DNA from: Ruminococcus sp. | GTDB taxonomy: Bacteria; Bacillota; Clostridia; Oscillospirales; Ruminococcaceae | Length of the DNA: 64,000 nucleotides | Assembly: GCA_015066785.1 (NCBI GenBank) | Contig: SVNT01000001.1 | Coordinates: forward strand, 124,001-188,000 | Reading direction: 5' to 3' | In this document: one piece after another, positions 17,572-26,853 of the stretch | Layout: each line of letters begins with the position of its first letter | Position numbering within the stretch: the stretch's first letter is position 1 | Made by a program: the position numbers and the translations under genes | The notes under the pieces: generated by a model | Database searches by the model: none | Seen by the model: the letters and a program-made list of their open reading frames with translations, nothing else | What the model was told of the DNA's origin: nothing

Positions 17572-17754
17572 ATGGCAGTACCAAAGAGAAAGGTATCCAA
17601 GGCTAGACGTGATAAGAGACGTTCAGCTGTATGGAAGTTGGAGGCTCCTGCATTCAGCAGATGCTCTAACTGTGGAGCGCTTATGACACCGCACAGAGTT
17701 TGCAAGAACTGTGGTTTCTACAAGGGCGTAGAGGTAATAAAGAAGGAAGCGTAA
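17572..17754 (+). CDS. rpmF: 50S ribosomal protein L32
   Basis: The 60-residue protein begins AVPKRKVSKARRDKRR after the initiator and carries the zinc-ribbon cysteines CSNCGALMTPHRVCKNC. Length and sequence are those of bacterial L32, zinc-binding (C+) form. A strong AGGGGAGGTG site precedes it. It is the second gene of the yceD-rpmF unit and is followed by a terminator. Confidence 0.98.
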   Translation: MAVPKRKVSKARRDKRRSAVWKLEAPAFSRCSNCGALMTPHRVCKNCGFYKGVEVIKKEA

Positions 17755-17768
17755 TAACACTTCTTTTG

Positions 17769-17798
17769 CAGAGAAGGTCAATCCTTCTCTGTTTTTTT
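17769..17798 (+). terminator. Intrinsic terminator after rpmF
   Basis: CAGAGAAGG, loop TCAAT, CCTTCTCTG, then seven T. No separate promoter is evident before der 28 bp later, so der may rely on read-through or on a promoter inside rpmF. Confidence 0.92.
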
Positions 17799-17825
17799 AT
17801 AGTTGTCAAAAAGGAGGGAAAAATA

Positions 17826-19160
17826 ATGTCATTACCGATAGTAGCGATAGTAGGGCGTCCTAATGTCGGAAAATCCACGCTTTTCAACAAGCTTATAGGA
17901 CAGCGGCTTTCCATCGTCAAGGATACCCCCGGCGTTACCCGTGACAGAATTTACTCCAGATGCGAATGGTGCGGGAGAGAGTTTATGTTAGTCGACACGG
18001 GCGGTATAGAACCGAAATCCGACGATATTATTCTTTCTCAGATGAAAAGACAGGCTGAGCTTGCTATAACAAAGGCAGATGCTATTATATTTGTAACAGA
18101 CCTCAGAAGCGGCGTTACAGCAAACGATATGGAAGTGGCGTCGATGCTCCAGAAAAGCGGAAAGCCTGTGGTTCTTTGTGTCAACAAGTGTGACACGGTA
18201 GGAGAGCCTCCCGCTGAATTCTACGAATTTTACAACCTCGGAATAGGCGACCCTATCGGAGTGTCGTCGGTTCACGGTCACGGAACAGGCGACCTGCTTG
18301 ACGCCGTGATGGAACACTTCCCCGAGGATTTCGAAAAGGGCGAATATGATGAGGAATTCATAAAGGTTGCCGTAATCGGAAAGCCTAATGTCGGAAAATC
18401 TTCACTTATCAACCGCATTGCAGGCGAAGAACGAGTTATCGTTTCGGATATTGCGGGAACTACCCGTGACGCTACCGATACAATCATCGAAAAGGGTGAC
18501 GACAAGTTCGTATTCATCGATACTGCGGGAATACGCAAGAAATCCAAGGTTCTTGAGGATATCGAGCGTTACAGCGTTCTCCGTGCGTATATGGCAGTTG
18601 ACCGTGCCGATGTCTGCGTTATCGTTATTGATGCAGAGGTTGGTTTTACCGAGCAGGACAGCAAGGTTGCGGGATATGCTCACGAGCAGGGAAAGGGTTG
18701 CGTTGTTGCGGTGAATAAGTGGGACGCAATAGAGAAAGATAATAATACAATGGACAATTACCGCAAGGAGCTTGAAGAAAAATTCAGCTTTATGTCGTAT
18801 GTTCCGTTTGTGTTCATATCCGCAAAAACAGGACAGCGTATAGACAAACTGTTCGATATGATAAAGTATGTCAACGAGCAGAATTCGATGCGTGTTTCGA
18901 CCGGTATGCTCAACGATGTTCTGGCTTACGCCACATCGAGAGTGCAGCCGCCTTCGGACAAGGGAAAGAGGCTGAAGATTTACTATATGACTCAGCCCTC
19001 GACAAAGCCGCCGACATTTGTTACCTTCGTTAACAAGGCGGAGCTTTTCCATTTCTCATACCAGAGATACATCGAAAACCAGATAAGACAGACCTTCGGA
19101 TTAGAGGGTACTCCCGTACGCTTTATCGTAAGGGAGAGAGGCAAAAATGACAACAAGTAG
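17826..19160 (+). CDS. der: Ribosome biogenesis GTPase Der (EngA)
   Basis: The 444-residue protein starts at MSLPIVAIVG after AGGAGGGAAAAATA. It has the two tandem GTPase domains diagnostic of Der: GRPNVGKS near residue 10 and GKPNVGKS near 185, each with DTxG switch motifs (DTGGIE, DTAGIRKK) and NKxD (NKCD, NKWD), then the C-terminal KH-like domain. Der acts in 50S subunit assembly. It heads a der-plsY-gpsA unit with gaps of 12 and 2 bp. Confidence 0.97.
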   Translation: MSLPIVAIVGRPNVGKSTLFNKLIGQRLSIVKDTPGVTRDRIYSRCEWCGREFMLVDTGGIEPKSDDIILSQMKRQAELAITKADAIIFVTDLRSGVTANDMEVASMLQKSGKPVVLCVNKCDTVGEPPAEFYEFYNLGIGDPIGVSSVHGHGTGDLLDAVMEHFPEDFEKGEYDEEFIKVAVIGKPNVGKSSLINRIAGEERVIVSDIAGTTRDATDTIIEKGDDKFVFIDTAGIRKKSKVLEDIERYSVLRAYMAVDRADVCVIVIDAEVGFTEQDSKVAGYAHEQGKGCVVAVNKWDAIEKDNNTMDNYRKELEEKFSFMSYVPFVFISAKTGQRIDKLFDMIKYVNEQNSMRVSTGMLNDVLAYATSRVQPPSDKGKRLKIYYMTQPSTKPPTFVTFVNKAELFHFSYQRYIENQIRQTFGLEGTPVRFIVRERGKNDNK

Positions 19161-19172
19161 GAGGCAACTCTT

Positions 19173-19886
19173 ATGATAGATAATAATGTGAATTTTTTTG
19201 CGGCGTTGGGGATTACAGCGTTGATTTCCTATCTTCTCGGAAGTCTTAACAGCGCTATAATCGTCTGCAAGCTGTGGAAGAAAACCGACATAAGAACGGT
19301 AGGCTCAAAGAATGCGGGGCTTACAAATACACTCCGTGTATTCGGAAAAGGTCCTGCACTTCTCACACTTCTCGGCGACCTTTCAAAAGGCGTAGTTTCG
19401 GTGCTTATCGGGATTGCAATATTCAATCTTTTCGATACGGGTCTTGTAGTTGAAACAACTACTCCTCTCGGAACGGTAACTGAATATTCGACGATATTCG
19501 TGGGATATGTTGCGGGAATTTTCGCTATTCTCGGACATATTTTCCCAATATACTACGGTTTTAAGGGCGGAAAGGGAATACTCGTTTCCTGCTCGATATT
19601 GTTGGTAATCGACCCGATTACTTTCTGCATCGAAATCCCATTCTTTATTCTCGTGGTAATTCTCACAAGATATGTATCCGTTGCGTCGATTTCCGCTGCG
19701 GTACTGTATCCGTTCACCACATGCATCACACAGACACTCAGAGGCGATGTGCCTTATATCTGGCTGAATACAACGCTTGTTGTTATCACAAGCATACTCC
19801 TCATTTATATGCACAGAGAGAACATCAAGAGGCTACGTGCAGGAACTGAAAATAAATTCGGCAAGAAAAAAGCTAAGGAGGACTGA
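19173..19886 (+). CDS. plsY: Acyl-phosphate:glycerol-3-phosphate acyltransferase
   Basis: The 237-residue membrane protein has about five to six transmembrane segments and the PlsY loops GSLNSAIIVCK (near residue 22), GSKNAGLTNTLR (near 45) and GFKGGKG (near 128). It makes lysophosphatidic acid from acyl-phosphate and glycerol-3-phosphate. The neighbour gpsA supplies glycerol-3-phosphate, so der-plsY-gpsA combines ribosome assembly with the first lipid steps, an arrangement seen in other Firmicutes. The C-terminus is lysine-rich. Confidence 0.95.
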   Translation: MIDNNVNFFAALGITALISYLLGSLNSAIIVCKLWKKTDIRTVGSKNAGLTNTLRVFGKGPALLTLLGDLSKGVVSVLIGIAIFNLFDTGLVVETTTPLGTVTEYSTIFVGYVAGIFAILGHIFPIYYGFKGGKGILVSCSILLVIDPITFCIEIPFFILVVILTRYVSVASISAAVLYPFTTCITQTLRGDVPYIWLNTTLVVITSILLIYMHRENIKRLRAGTENKFGKKKAKED

Positions 19887-19888
19887 TT

Positions 19889-20893
19889 ATGGCTGATATA
19901 GTTGTACTCGGTTCGGGCGGCTTCGGACTCAGTCTTGCTGTTATGTCCGATGCACACGGGCATAATGTTACCGTGTGGTCTGCATTTGAAGATGAAATCC
20001 ATCTTCTTCAGTCTGAAAGAGAACATAAAAAGCTCCTTCCCGGAGTGAAGATAAACGAGAGCATAAAGCTCGTGACGGATATTTCCTGCATAAAGGGTGC
20101 GGATATTGTGATTTTTGCAATTCCGTCGGCTTTTGTAAGAAAAATTGCAAAGCAAGCGGCACCGTTCATTTCCGAAAATACCATTATCGTAAATACGGGT
20201 AAGGGTCTTGAGGAAGGAACATACAAGCGTCTCAGCGAGGTTATTTCCGAAGAAATCCCCGATAACAAGGTCGTCGTGATTTCAGGTCCCTCTCACGCAG
20301 AGGAAGTCGCTCTCGGCGCACCGACAACGGTTTCTGCGGCATCGCTTGATACAGAGGCACTGTATTATGTTCAGGAACAGCTCTCGAACCATTGTTTCAG
20401 GGTCTATGTGAATGACGATATTATCGGTTGTGAGCTTGGCGGCGCACTAAAGAATATTTTTGCGCTCTGTGTGGGAATATGCGATGGTATGGGCTACGGC
20501 GACAACACCAAGGCGGCGCTTATGACAAGAGGAATGACCGAAATTGCCCGTCTCGGCGTAAAGCTCGGCGGAAAGGTGGAAACATTCTTCGGACTTTCGG
20601 GAATGGGTGACCTTATAGTAACCTGCACAAGTATGCACAGCCGTAACCGCCGTGCCGGAATACTTATCGGCAAGGGAACTCCCGCCGATGAAGCTGTTGC
20701 CGAAATCGGAACGGTAGAAGGCTACATCTGTGCCAAGGTTGCGTGGGAGCTTTCGCAGAAGGTAGGCGTTGATATGCCTATCGTACAGCAGCTCCACGAA
20801 GTTTTTACCAACGGCAAGGATGTAAAGCAGGCACTCCGTGACCTTATGGACAGACCAAAACGCCACGAAAGCGAAAAGGACTGGCTCAGATAA
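19889..20893 (+). CDS. gpsA: NAD(P)H-dependent glycerol-3-phosphate dehydrogenase
   Basis: The 334-residue cytosolic enzyme reduces dihydroxyacetone phosphate to glycerol-3-phosphate. Its N-terminal Rossmann motif is GSGGFGLSL, followed by the family blocks NTGKGLEEGTY, SGPSHAEEVALG, the catalytic lysine region ELGGALKNIFALCVGICDG, and GLSGMGDLIVTCTS with NRRAG. The start lies 2 bp after plsY with AAGGAGGAC overlapping the upstream stop, showing translational coupling. Confidence 0.97.
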   Translation: MADIVVLGSGGFGLSLAVMSDAHGHNVTVWSAFEDEIHLLQSEREHKKLLPGVKINESIKLVTDISCIKGADIVIFAIPSAFVRKIAKQAAPFISENTIIVNTGKGLEEGTYKRLSEVISEEIPDNKVVVISGPSHAEEVALGAPTTVSAASLDTEALYYVQEQLSNHCFRVYVNDDIIGCELGGALKNIFALCVGICDGMGYGDNTKAALMTRGMTEIARLGVKLGGKVETFFGLSGMGDLIVTCTSMHSRNRRAGILIGKGTPADEAVAEIGTVEGYICAKVAWELSQKVGVDMPIVQQLHEVFTNGKDVKQALRDLMDRPKRHESEKDWLR

Positions 20894-20898
20894 ACAAA

Positions 20899-20940
20899 AT
20901 ACCCCTTCGGAAAGAATTTCTTTTCGGAGGGGTTTGTTTT
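20899..20940 (+). terminator. Intrinsic terminator after gpsA
   Basis: CCCCTTCGGAAA and TTTTCGGAGGGG (one mismatch) form the stem, followed by TTTGTTTT. Confidence 0.88.
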
Positions 20941-20999
20941 ATGTTGTTATCAGCTCAGTTCTGCTAAAGTAAACAACATTTTTGCCGATATATATAATG

Positions 21000-21028
21000 T
21001 TGACAGTGTGTATAATTTAAGGTATAAT
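21000..21028 (+). promoter_or_regulatory. Consensus promoter of the glycopolymer cluster
   Basis: TTGACA (21000-21005), 17 bp, TATAAT (21023-21028). The leader of about 90 bases to 21126 shows no obvious riboswitch. It is the only strong promoter seen before 33.7 kb, so the following eleven genes are probably one transcript. Confidence 0.85.
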
Positions 21029-21125
21029 ATAGTTATATTCTACAAAAAATGGACTGTTATTTATTTTAAAATGCTACAATTTTGTCATATATGGCTTTTG
21101 ATTATGATGCTACGGGGATGAGAAG

Positions 21126-23612
21126 ATGAGAAGATTTTTAAAGAAAAGTATCCTTGAGATTTTTGAAACAATTTACAACGCACATAAAATACTCAAGAAC
21201 TGCATTGACAAAAAAGAATACGACAATGCGAGAAATCTTCTCGCCGATTGTCAGGATACCGCAATCCAGCTCGGAGGGCTTATCGAAGGCTCAGAGGGGG
21301 AGGGCTTTATTACTGTCTCCTATATTGAGGAATATTGCGAGGCTCTCTATGAAGTTTCTGATTCTCTTTCGGATGGAACTTCTGCGGGCAGAGTGCAGAA
21401 GGAACTCGACAAGAAGCTTATGAAGGCTGAAAGCAGCGTAAAAAATGATATCAAAACAAGGCTTGAGGTTGTATTTATGCCGTACAAGGCAAGTATGTGG
21501 GACTCCCTTGAAAGCGTATGGAAGGCAGCGGTCGAAGACCCCGACTGCGACGCTTATGTTGTCCCTGTACCTTACTACGACCGAAAGCCCGATCATTCTT
21601 TAGGGGAGTTTCATTATGAAGGCAGGGATTATCCCGACTATGTTCCCGTAATTCATTACGAGGCGTACAATCTTGAGCAGAGAAAACCCGATGTAATCTA
21701 TATACACAATCCTTACGACGGGAGCAACTTTGTAACTTCCGTTGACCCGAGGTTTTATTCTTCCGAGCTGAAGAAATACACGGATTGTCTTGCGTACATT
21801 CCGTATTTTGTAGTGACCGAAAATGTCTCCGAAAATTTCTGCAAATATCCTGCGTGTCTTTATGCGGACAAGATTTTTGCCCAGTCGGAGCTTGTACGAA
21901 ATACATATGTAAGAGTTTTTGATGAAGCTACCGAGGGGGCGTACAGCAATACCGAAGAACGATTTGTTGCCCTCGGAAGTCCGAAGTTTGACAGCATAAT
22001 AAATGCAAGGAGAGAAGACTTCACACTCCCTGAAAAGTGGAAGAAACTCATCGGCGACAAGAAGGTTATTCTTTACAATACAAGCGTTGGCTCCATTCTT
22101 CAGGGAAACAGCGCATATCTTGAAAAAGTTGTATCCGTACTCAACTATTTTCTTCGCCGTGAGGATGTCGTTCTCTGGTGGCGTCCCCATCCGTTGAGTA
22201 CTGCGGTGTACGACTCCATGCGTCATCAGCTTGTCGATAAGTATCTTAAAATTATCGATTGGTATAAAAAATCGGGATTCGGAATATATGACGATACCCC
22301 CGACCTTCAGCGTGCATTGATCTGTACCGACGCATATTACGGCGACAGAAGCAGTTCGCTCGTTGCGCTCTATCAGCTTACAGGCAAGCCGATTATGGTT
22401 CAGGATGCAGATATTACCGATTATTCGCACGACGGTTTCCGCCTTGAATTTGAGGATATGCACGATGACGGTGAATATATCTGGGCACTTGCACTCAATG
22501 TAAATTCCTTGCTGAAAATCCGTAAGGACACTATGGAAGTTGAGAGCGTGGGAGCTTTCCCGCAAGAAAATGCAAACGGTTACAGATTGTATGCATCAGT
22601 TGCGGAGTGTGACAACAAGCTGTATTTTGCACCTATGCTTGCTGAAAACATAGCAGTTTACGATAAGACAACAGGAAAGTTTGATACTATTTTCATTGAA
22701 AATAAATTGTCTGACTGGAATTTTTATTCGATAGAAAAAATCGGAGAAAATCTGTTTTTTATTCCCTGTAATTATCCTGCGATAATAAGATATAACACCG
22801 TTTCGGGCGAGATGACCTATTGCGATGACTGGGTTAATAAAACAGATAAAAAACAATGGATTTTCAAGAATGGGGTTGTCTTCGACGATAAGATTTATCT
22901 GCCCTGTATGAGTGAAAATAAAATGGTTATTTTCGATACAAATTCGCTTACTTCCGAGGTTATAACATTGAAGGAAATAAATTCGGGGGTTTGTGGTTGT
23001 TGTAAAGTAGGAAGAAAAATCCGCATGGCACTTGCGAACGGAAATACTGCGATTTTTGATATTGACACAAGAAAAACCGTGGTAACTGAATTGAAGGAAA
23101 ACAGAAGTCACGGAAATTTTATGGCAGTGTGTAATTTTGGTGATAAGACATATCTGTTCCCGTGGATTGCTGATATGGCGTTTGAAATCGACGAGGTTAC
23201 GGGAGAGGTGACTGCAAAGCAGGAGACTTTCTCAAAACAGTACTGGGTTGCAAAACTTATCGATAACACTCTGTACTTTTTTTCAAAGGATGATTTTACT
23301 CTTAATGTACTCGATGTTGTTACAGGAGAAGAAAAGCATTATCCGATGAGTGTTGAGAAAAATTTGTATACACTCAGAAATATTTTCGAAAGCTTCGAAA
23401 GAAATCAGCAGACAGCAAACGATACCAATATCACAGAAAGTTTTTGCGATATTTCAGATCTTCTTGATTATCTGAACAATTATTGCGGTGATGAGCGTTA
23501 CAACAAGGCTGTTTCGGTGCGTTCGGAAGTAAGAAAAGTAACCATTTCTTCGCCCGACGGAACTGCGGGAAAGAAAATTCACGAGCATATAAGAAAGACG
23601 GTGAATCCGTAA
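21126..23612 (+). CDS. CDP-glycerol/polyol glycerophosphotransferase-like protein with C-terminal propeller-like domain
   Basis: The 828-residue protein starts after GGGGATGAG. Residues 1-100 look helical. Residues about 115-440 resemble the TagF/TagB-type transferase (YIHNPYDGSNFVTSVDPR, LGSPKFDSI, LYNTSVGSILQG, WWRPHPLS, DAYYGDRSSSLVALY). Residues about 440-770 are repeated beta-rich units (CDNKLYFAPMLAENIAVYD, DDKIYLPCMSENKMVIFD, NTLYFFSKDDFTLNVLD), spaced as in a propeller. The first half would transfer polyol-phosphate to a growing polymer; the second half is probably for binding. GC content drops sharply in the propeller half, suggesting a domain fusion. Confidence 0.65.
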   Translation: MRRFLKKSILEIFETIYNAHKILKNCIDKKEYDNARNLLADCQDTAIQLGGLIEGSEGEGFITVSYIEEYCEALYEVSDSLSDGTSAGRVQKELDKKLMKAESSVKNDIKTRLEVVFMPYKASMWDSLESVWKAAVEDPDCDAYVVPVPYYDRKPDHSLGEFHYEGRDYPDYVPVIHYEAYNLEQRKPDVIYIHNPYDGSNFVTSVDPRFYSSELKKYTDCLAYIPYFVVTENVSENFCKYPACLYADKIFAQSELVRNTYVRVFDEATEGAYSNTEERFVALGSPKFDSIINARREDFTLPEKWKKLIGDKKVILYNTSVGSILQGNSAYLEKVVSVLNYFLRREDVVLWWRPHPLSTAVYDSMRHQLVDKYLKIIDWYKKSGFGIYDDTPDLQRALICTDAYYGDRSSSLVALYQLTGKPIMVQDADITDYSHDGFRLEFEDMHDDGEYIWALALNVNSLLKIRKDTMEVESVGAFPQENANGYRLYASVAECDNKLYFAPMLAENIAVYDKTTGKFDTIFIENKLSDWNFYSIEKIGENLFFIPCNYPAIIRYNTVSGEMTYCDDWVNKTDKKQWIFKNGVVFDDKIYLPCMSENKMVIFDTNSLTSEVITLKEINSGVCGCCKVGRKIRMALANGNTAIFDIDTRKTVVTELKENRSHGNFMAVCNFGDKTYLFPWIADMAFEIDEVTGEVTAKQETFSKQYWVAKLIDNTLYFFSKDDFTLNVLDVVTGEEKHYPMSVEKNLYTLRNIFESFERNQQTANDTNITESFCDISDLLDYLNNYCGDERYNKAVSVRSEVRKVTISSPDGTAGKKIHEHIRKTVNP

Positions 23613-24274
23613 TGAACATATCTATGATACTTTCGGGCGGAAGCGGAAGTCGTTTCGGAAGCGACACCCCGAAGCAGTACAATATGCTGAACGGGAAAGA
23701 GGTTATATTCTATTCTATCGACGCACTGAAAAAATCCCGTAAAAGTGATGCTGTAATCGTGGTGTGCGACAAGGCGTACAGCGGATATCTCAGTACCGAA
23801 TACGACGTTGTCTGCGTAGAGGGAGCAAACTCCCGCAACGGCTCGTTGAGGCGTGGCCTTGAGTATATAAAAAGCAATTATCCCGACTGCGAAAAGATAT
23901 TTATCACCGAGGCGGCAAGACCTTTTCTCACAGCGGAAATTGCAGATATCTACTTTGATTATCTCGATGAGTATGACGGCGTTATCACAACACAGCACAT
24001 TACCGACAGCCTCGGAAAATTCGGGCAGAAGGTGACAATGAGGGACGAGTATTATCTCGTTCAGGCGCCCGAGGCATTCAGGTTTGCACCGCTTTACGAG
24101 GGCTTTGACCCCGAATCGAAGATTACTGCGACATCACAGCAGCTCCCCGAAGGATGCACGGTGATGAACTATTTCGATTTCAAAAACAATATGAAGATAA
24201 CCTATCCCGAAGATTTGGTTATCGCAGAACAAATTATGCTTATGCGTAACGGAGAAGATAAAAGTGAAGTATAA
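23612..24274 (+). CDS. IspD/TarI family cytidylyltransferase (first of two)
   Basis: The 220-residue protein has the nucleotidyltransferase signature MILSGGSGSRFGSDTPKQY at the N-terminus and ITEAARPFLT in the middle. Members make CDP-sugar alcohols (TarI, CDP-ribitol) or CDP-methylerythritol (IspD). Context with TagF-like, TarJ-like and LicD genes favours a CDP-polyol product. The ATG overlaps the upstream stop by one base (TAATG), so it is translationally coupled. It differs clearly from the second copy at 26137. Confidence 0.75.
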   Translation: MNISMILSGGSGSRFGSDTPKQYNMLNGKEVIFYSIDALKKSRKSDAVIVVCDKAYSGYLSTEYDVVCVEGANSRNGSLRRGLEYIKSNYPDCEKIFITEAARPFLTAEIADIYFDYLDEYDGVITTQHITDSLGKFGQKVTMRDEYYLVQAPEAFRFAPLYEGFDPESKITATSQQLPEGCTVMNYFDFKNNMKITYPEDLVIAEQIMLMRNGEDKSEV

Positions 24275-24971
24275 ACTTATTGCAATGGATATGGACGGCA
24301 CTCTTACACAGCATAAAAGCCCGCTTGAAGAACGGTGCCGCAGGGTACTCGAACAGCTTTCGGAAAAATATCGTCTTCTGATGGTATGTGCAGGAAGTTG
24401 TGAGAGGGTGTATAATCAGCTGGGACAGTTTCCGATTGATATTTCCGGATTTTACGGTATGCAGTATTCGGAAGTGCGTGACGGAAGGCTTGAAATCATC
24501 GAGAATTCTTCCGCCCCTGTAAATCGTGAGCAGGTACTTGAATACGGAAGGGCTATCCGTGATGAATTCGGTTTTTCGGATTATGTCGGCGAGGAAATTG
24601 AGTTTCACGCCTCGGGGCTGATTACATTTCCCATTCTCGGAACAAAGGCGTTGCTTGAGGACAAGCTGAAATACGACCCTGACAGAGCAAAACGCAGGGT
24701 ATGTTACGACAGGGTGTGCGAAATATTCGACGGGTACAATGTCTTTATCGGCGGAACTTCGTCGTTTGATATTGCGCCTAAACCATACAACAAGCTGTAT
24801 GCACTCGACAGATACCTCGAAAAGCACGGTTTGAGCCGTGAGGATGTAATCTTCTTCGGTGATGATTACGGAGTGGGCGGAAACGACCGTGAGGTTTATG
24901 AATCGGGCGTGGAATTTGTCTGCATTGATGATTACAGGGATTTTCCGAAGATTGCAGAAAAAATCTTATAA
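24264..24971 (+). CDS. HAD-superfamily phosphatase/mutase, PMM-like (subclass IIB)
   Basis: The 235-residue protein starts at GTG, overlapping the upstream gene by 11 bases. HAD motif I is DMDGTLT (from residue 8) and the late motif is FFGDDYGVGGND, similar to the FGDxxxxGGND signature of eukaryotic-type phosphomannomutase. The middle IIB cap is present. It may be a sugar-phosphate mutase or a phosphatase acting on the polymer precursor pathway. It sits inside the cluster in strict head-to-tail order. Confidence 0.65.
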   Translation: MKYKLIAMDMDGTLTQHKSPLEERCRRVLEQLSEKYRLLMVCAGSCERVYNQLGQFPIDISGFYGMQYSEVRDGRLEIIENSSAPVNREQVLEYGRAIRDEFGFSDYVGEEIEFHASGLITFPILGTKALLEDKLKYDPDRAKRRVCYDRVCEIFDGYNVFIGGTSSFDIAPKPYNKLYALDRYLEKHGLSREDVIFFGDDYGVGGNDREVYESGVEFVCIDDYRDFPKIAEKIL

Positions 24972-24983
24972 GGAGTAAGTGTT

Positions 24984-26099
24984 ATGAAAATTGCGATTTA
25001 CGGCACAGGGGAATATGCGCATAGGTTATTGAATTGTTTGAAATCGGATACAGAAATTGTTTATTTCGTTGAAAGTAATCCGTCGGAAAAATATTGCGAA
25101 GGAAAGAAAATACTTCGTGCAGATGAAATTAATACAGATGATTTTCAGTATCTTGTAATTGCGGTAGCGGCACATGATGAAATAGTTTCGCATCTTAACA
25201 GCGTTTTCGATGATTACAATAACACTGTCGGAAAAAAGGTTATAAATTTTTCGGATTTTATTTGTAATGTGTTGAATTATTTCGAATGTGAAATTGTATC
25301 TACAACAGAAGGTTTGCAGTATATATGCGAAAAAAATGATTTGGCTATGAGAAAAGCAATGCTTGAAACAGGAAAAACTTTTTCTTATGATCAGATTAAA
25401 AAATTCTTTGAATTGACGGATAGGCATTACGGAAAAAGAAAGAGAAATGGTATATTTTTGGATATCGGTGCTAATATAGGAACAACATCGATATATGTTA
25501 AAAAACTTATAAATCCCGACTTGCGCATTATCGGATTTGAACCTTGTAAAAGAATCTGGAAACTGTTTCGTGCCAATTGTATTCTGAACGATGCAGAAGA
25601 TATTCAGGCTATGAATTACGGAGTAGGAAGCAAAAACGGAACAGAGCAATTTTTCTTTTCAATCGTCAATCCCGGTGGGTCAGGTTTGAAGAGAGAAATT
25701 GATCTTCCTGATAGAGAATATATAGAAGATGTCGATATAATTGCGCTTGACTATTATCTTGAAACAAATAATATCACCGCTGACGAGATTGATTATATAT
25801 GGCTGGATGTTGAGGGCTTTGAAAGCGAAGTAATAAAAGGTGCAATGAAAACGCTCACAAGCAAAAAAATACCATTTATTCAGGAGTTTAATCCTTTAGA
25901 CTATACCGATTGGGAAACGTATGAGGAAAACATAAAATCTGTATATGATAATTTTATTGTTGTTGATGAATGTGGTATTGATAATAAGGATACAGATATT
26001 ATTTATTCCACAAGTCAGTTGAAGGAATATGCTGATAAGTTATTGGAATTTCAGAGCATTAAGAAAGCTCAGGTCTGGGCAGATTTGTTTTTCTTTTAA
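24984..26099 (+). CDS. FkbM family methyltransferase with N-terminal Rossmann-like domain
   Basis: The 371-residue protein has residues 1-100 opening KIAIYGTGEYAHRLL, a nucleotide-binding fold, and a C-terminal FkbM methyltransferase (residues about 150-340) with SAM motif FLDIGANIGTTSIYV and YIWLDVEGFE. FkbM enzymes O-methylate sugars or polyketides, so it probably caps or decorates the glycan. Its base composition is AT-rich (18 G/C in the 60 bases at 25201-25260) compared with its neighbours. A GGAG site precedes the ATG. Confidence 0.8.
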   Translation: MKIAIYGTGEYAHRLLNCLKSDTEIVYFVESNPSEKYCEGKKILRADEINTDDFQYLVIAVAAHDEIVSHLNSVFDDYNNTVGKKVINFSDFICNVLNYFECEIVSTTEGLQYICEKNDLAMRKAMLETGKTFSYDQIKKFFELTDRHYGKRKRNGIFLDIGANIGTTSIYVKKLINPDLRIIGFEPCKRIWKLFRANCILNDAEDIQAMNYGVGSKNGTEQFFFSIVNPGGSGLKREIDLPDREYIEDVDIIALDYYLETNNITADEIDYIWLDVEGFESEVIKGAMKTLTSKKIPFIQEFNPLDYTDWETYEENIKSVYDNFIVVDECGIDNKDTDIIYSTSQLKEYADKLLEFQSIKKAQVWADLFFF

Positions 26100-26136
26100 T
26101 TTATCTTAAAATAATTCTTTGAAAGGAAAGAGCAAA

Positions 26137-26853
26137 ATGATTTACGCTGGAATTTTAGCGGCAGGTCTTGGCAAAAGAATGAATCGTCAGGATTTACCGA
26201 AACAGTTTCTTCCGTTGGGGGATAAACCGCTTATCGTAAATACGTTGGAGCAGTTCTACATCAATCCTTCGGTCAACCGTGTTATTCTTGTTGTGCCTGA
26301 GGAATGGAAACTCTTCACGGAAGATATGATAAAGCAGTACGACAATATGAATACTGAAATACACATCATCACCGGCGGAAAGAACAAGGCACTTTCAATC
26401 AATATGATAGTTGATTTCATAAGCGAAACGTGGGGAATTACCGCCGACGATATACTTATCGCTCATGACGGCGTGCGCCCTTTTGTGACACAGAGAATCA
26501 TAGACGAAAACATAGATGCCACAAAGGAATGCGGTATGTCGGTTACAGCGGGAGTTACGAATGACACCATACTCGTTTCCGAGGATGGAGATAATGTAAG
26601 CAGCTTTCCCGATAAGATGAAAATGCTTGCGGAGCAGACTCCGCTTACCTTCAGGCTTGAGCTTCTTCACGACCTCTACGAGCGTGCAAAGGAAGAAAAT
26701 ATTCAGCTTGAAAAGGAAACGGAGCTCGGAAGACTCTGCCTTAAATTCGGATACGATATGAAGATTGTATACGGCGACAGCTCGAATATGAAAATCATTA
26801 CGCCGTATGACCTTAAAATAGCAAATGCGTTGTTATCGGAGAAAAAATTATGA
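26137..26853 (+). CDS. IspD/TarI family cytidylyltransferase (second of two)
   Basis: The 238-residue protein starts at MIYAGILAAGLGKRM (GAAAGGAAAGAG upstream); an in-frame TTG six codons earlier is less likely. The motif LAAGLGKRMNRQDLPKQFLPL and LIAHDGVRPFVTQRII are those of TarI/IspD. It is followed directly, with a 4-base ATGA overlap, by a TarJ-like dehydrogenase. TarI-TarJ pairs make CDP-ribitol from ribulose-5-phosphate, which gives the best functional guess for this copy. Confidence 0.8.
   Translation: MIYAGILAAGLGKRMNRQDLPKQFLPLGDKPLIVNTLEQFYINPSVNRVILVVPEEWKLFTEDMIKQYDNMNTEIHIITGGKNKALSINMIVDFISETWGITADDILIAHDGVRPFVTQRIIDENIDATKECGMSVTAGVTNDTILVSEDGDNVSSFPDKMKMLAEQTPLTFRLELLHDLYERAKEENIQLEKETELGRLCLKFGYDMKIVYGDSSNMKIITPYDLKIANALLSEKKL

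Noticed and set aside
23612..26853. Either IspD/TarI protein as the isoprenoid enzyme IspD
   Set aside because: Not excluded, but the neighbours are teichoic-type genes and a TarJ-like partner overlaps the second; dxs and ispA are in a different operon.
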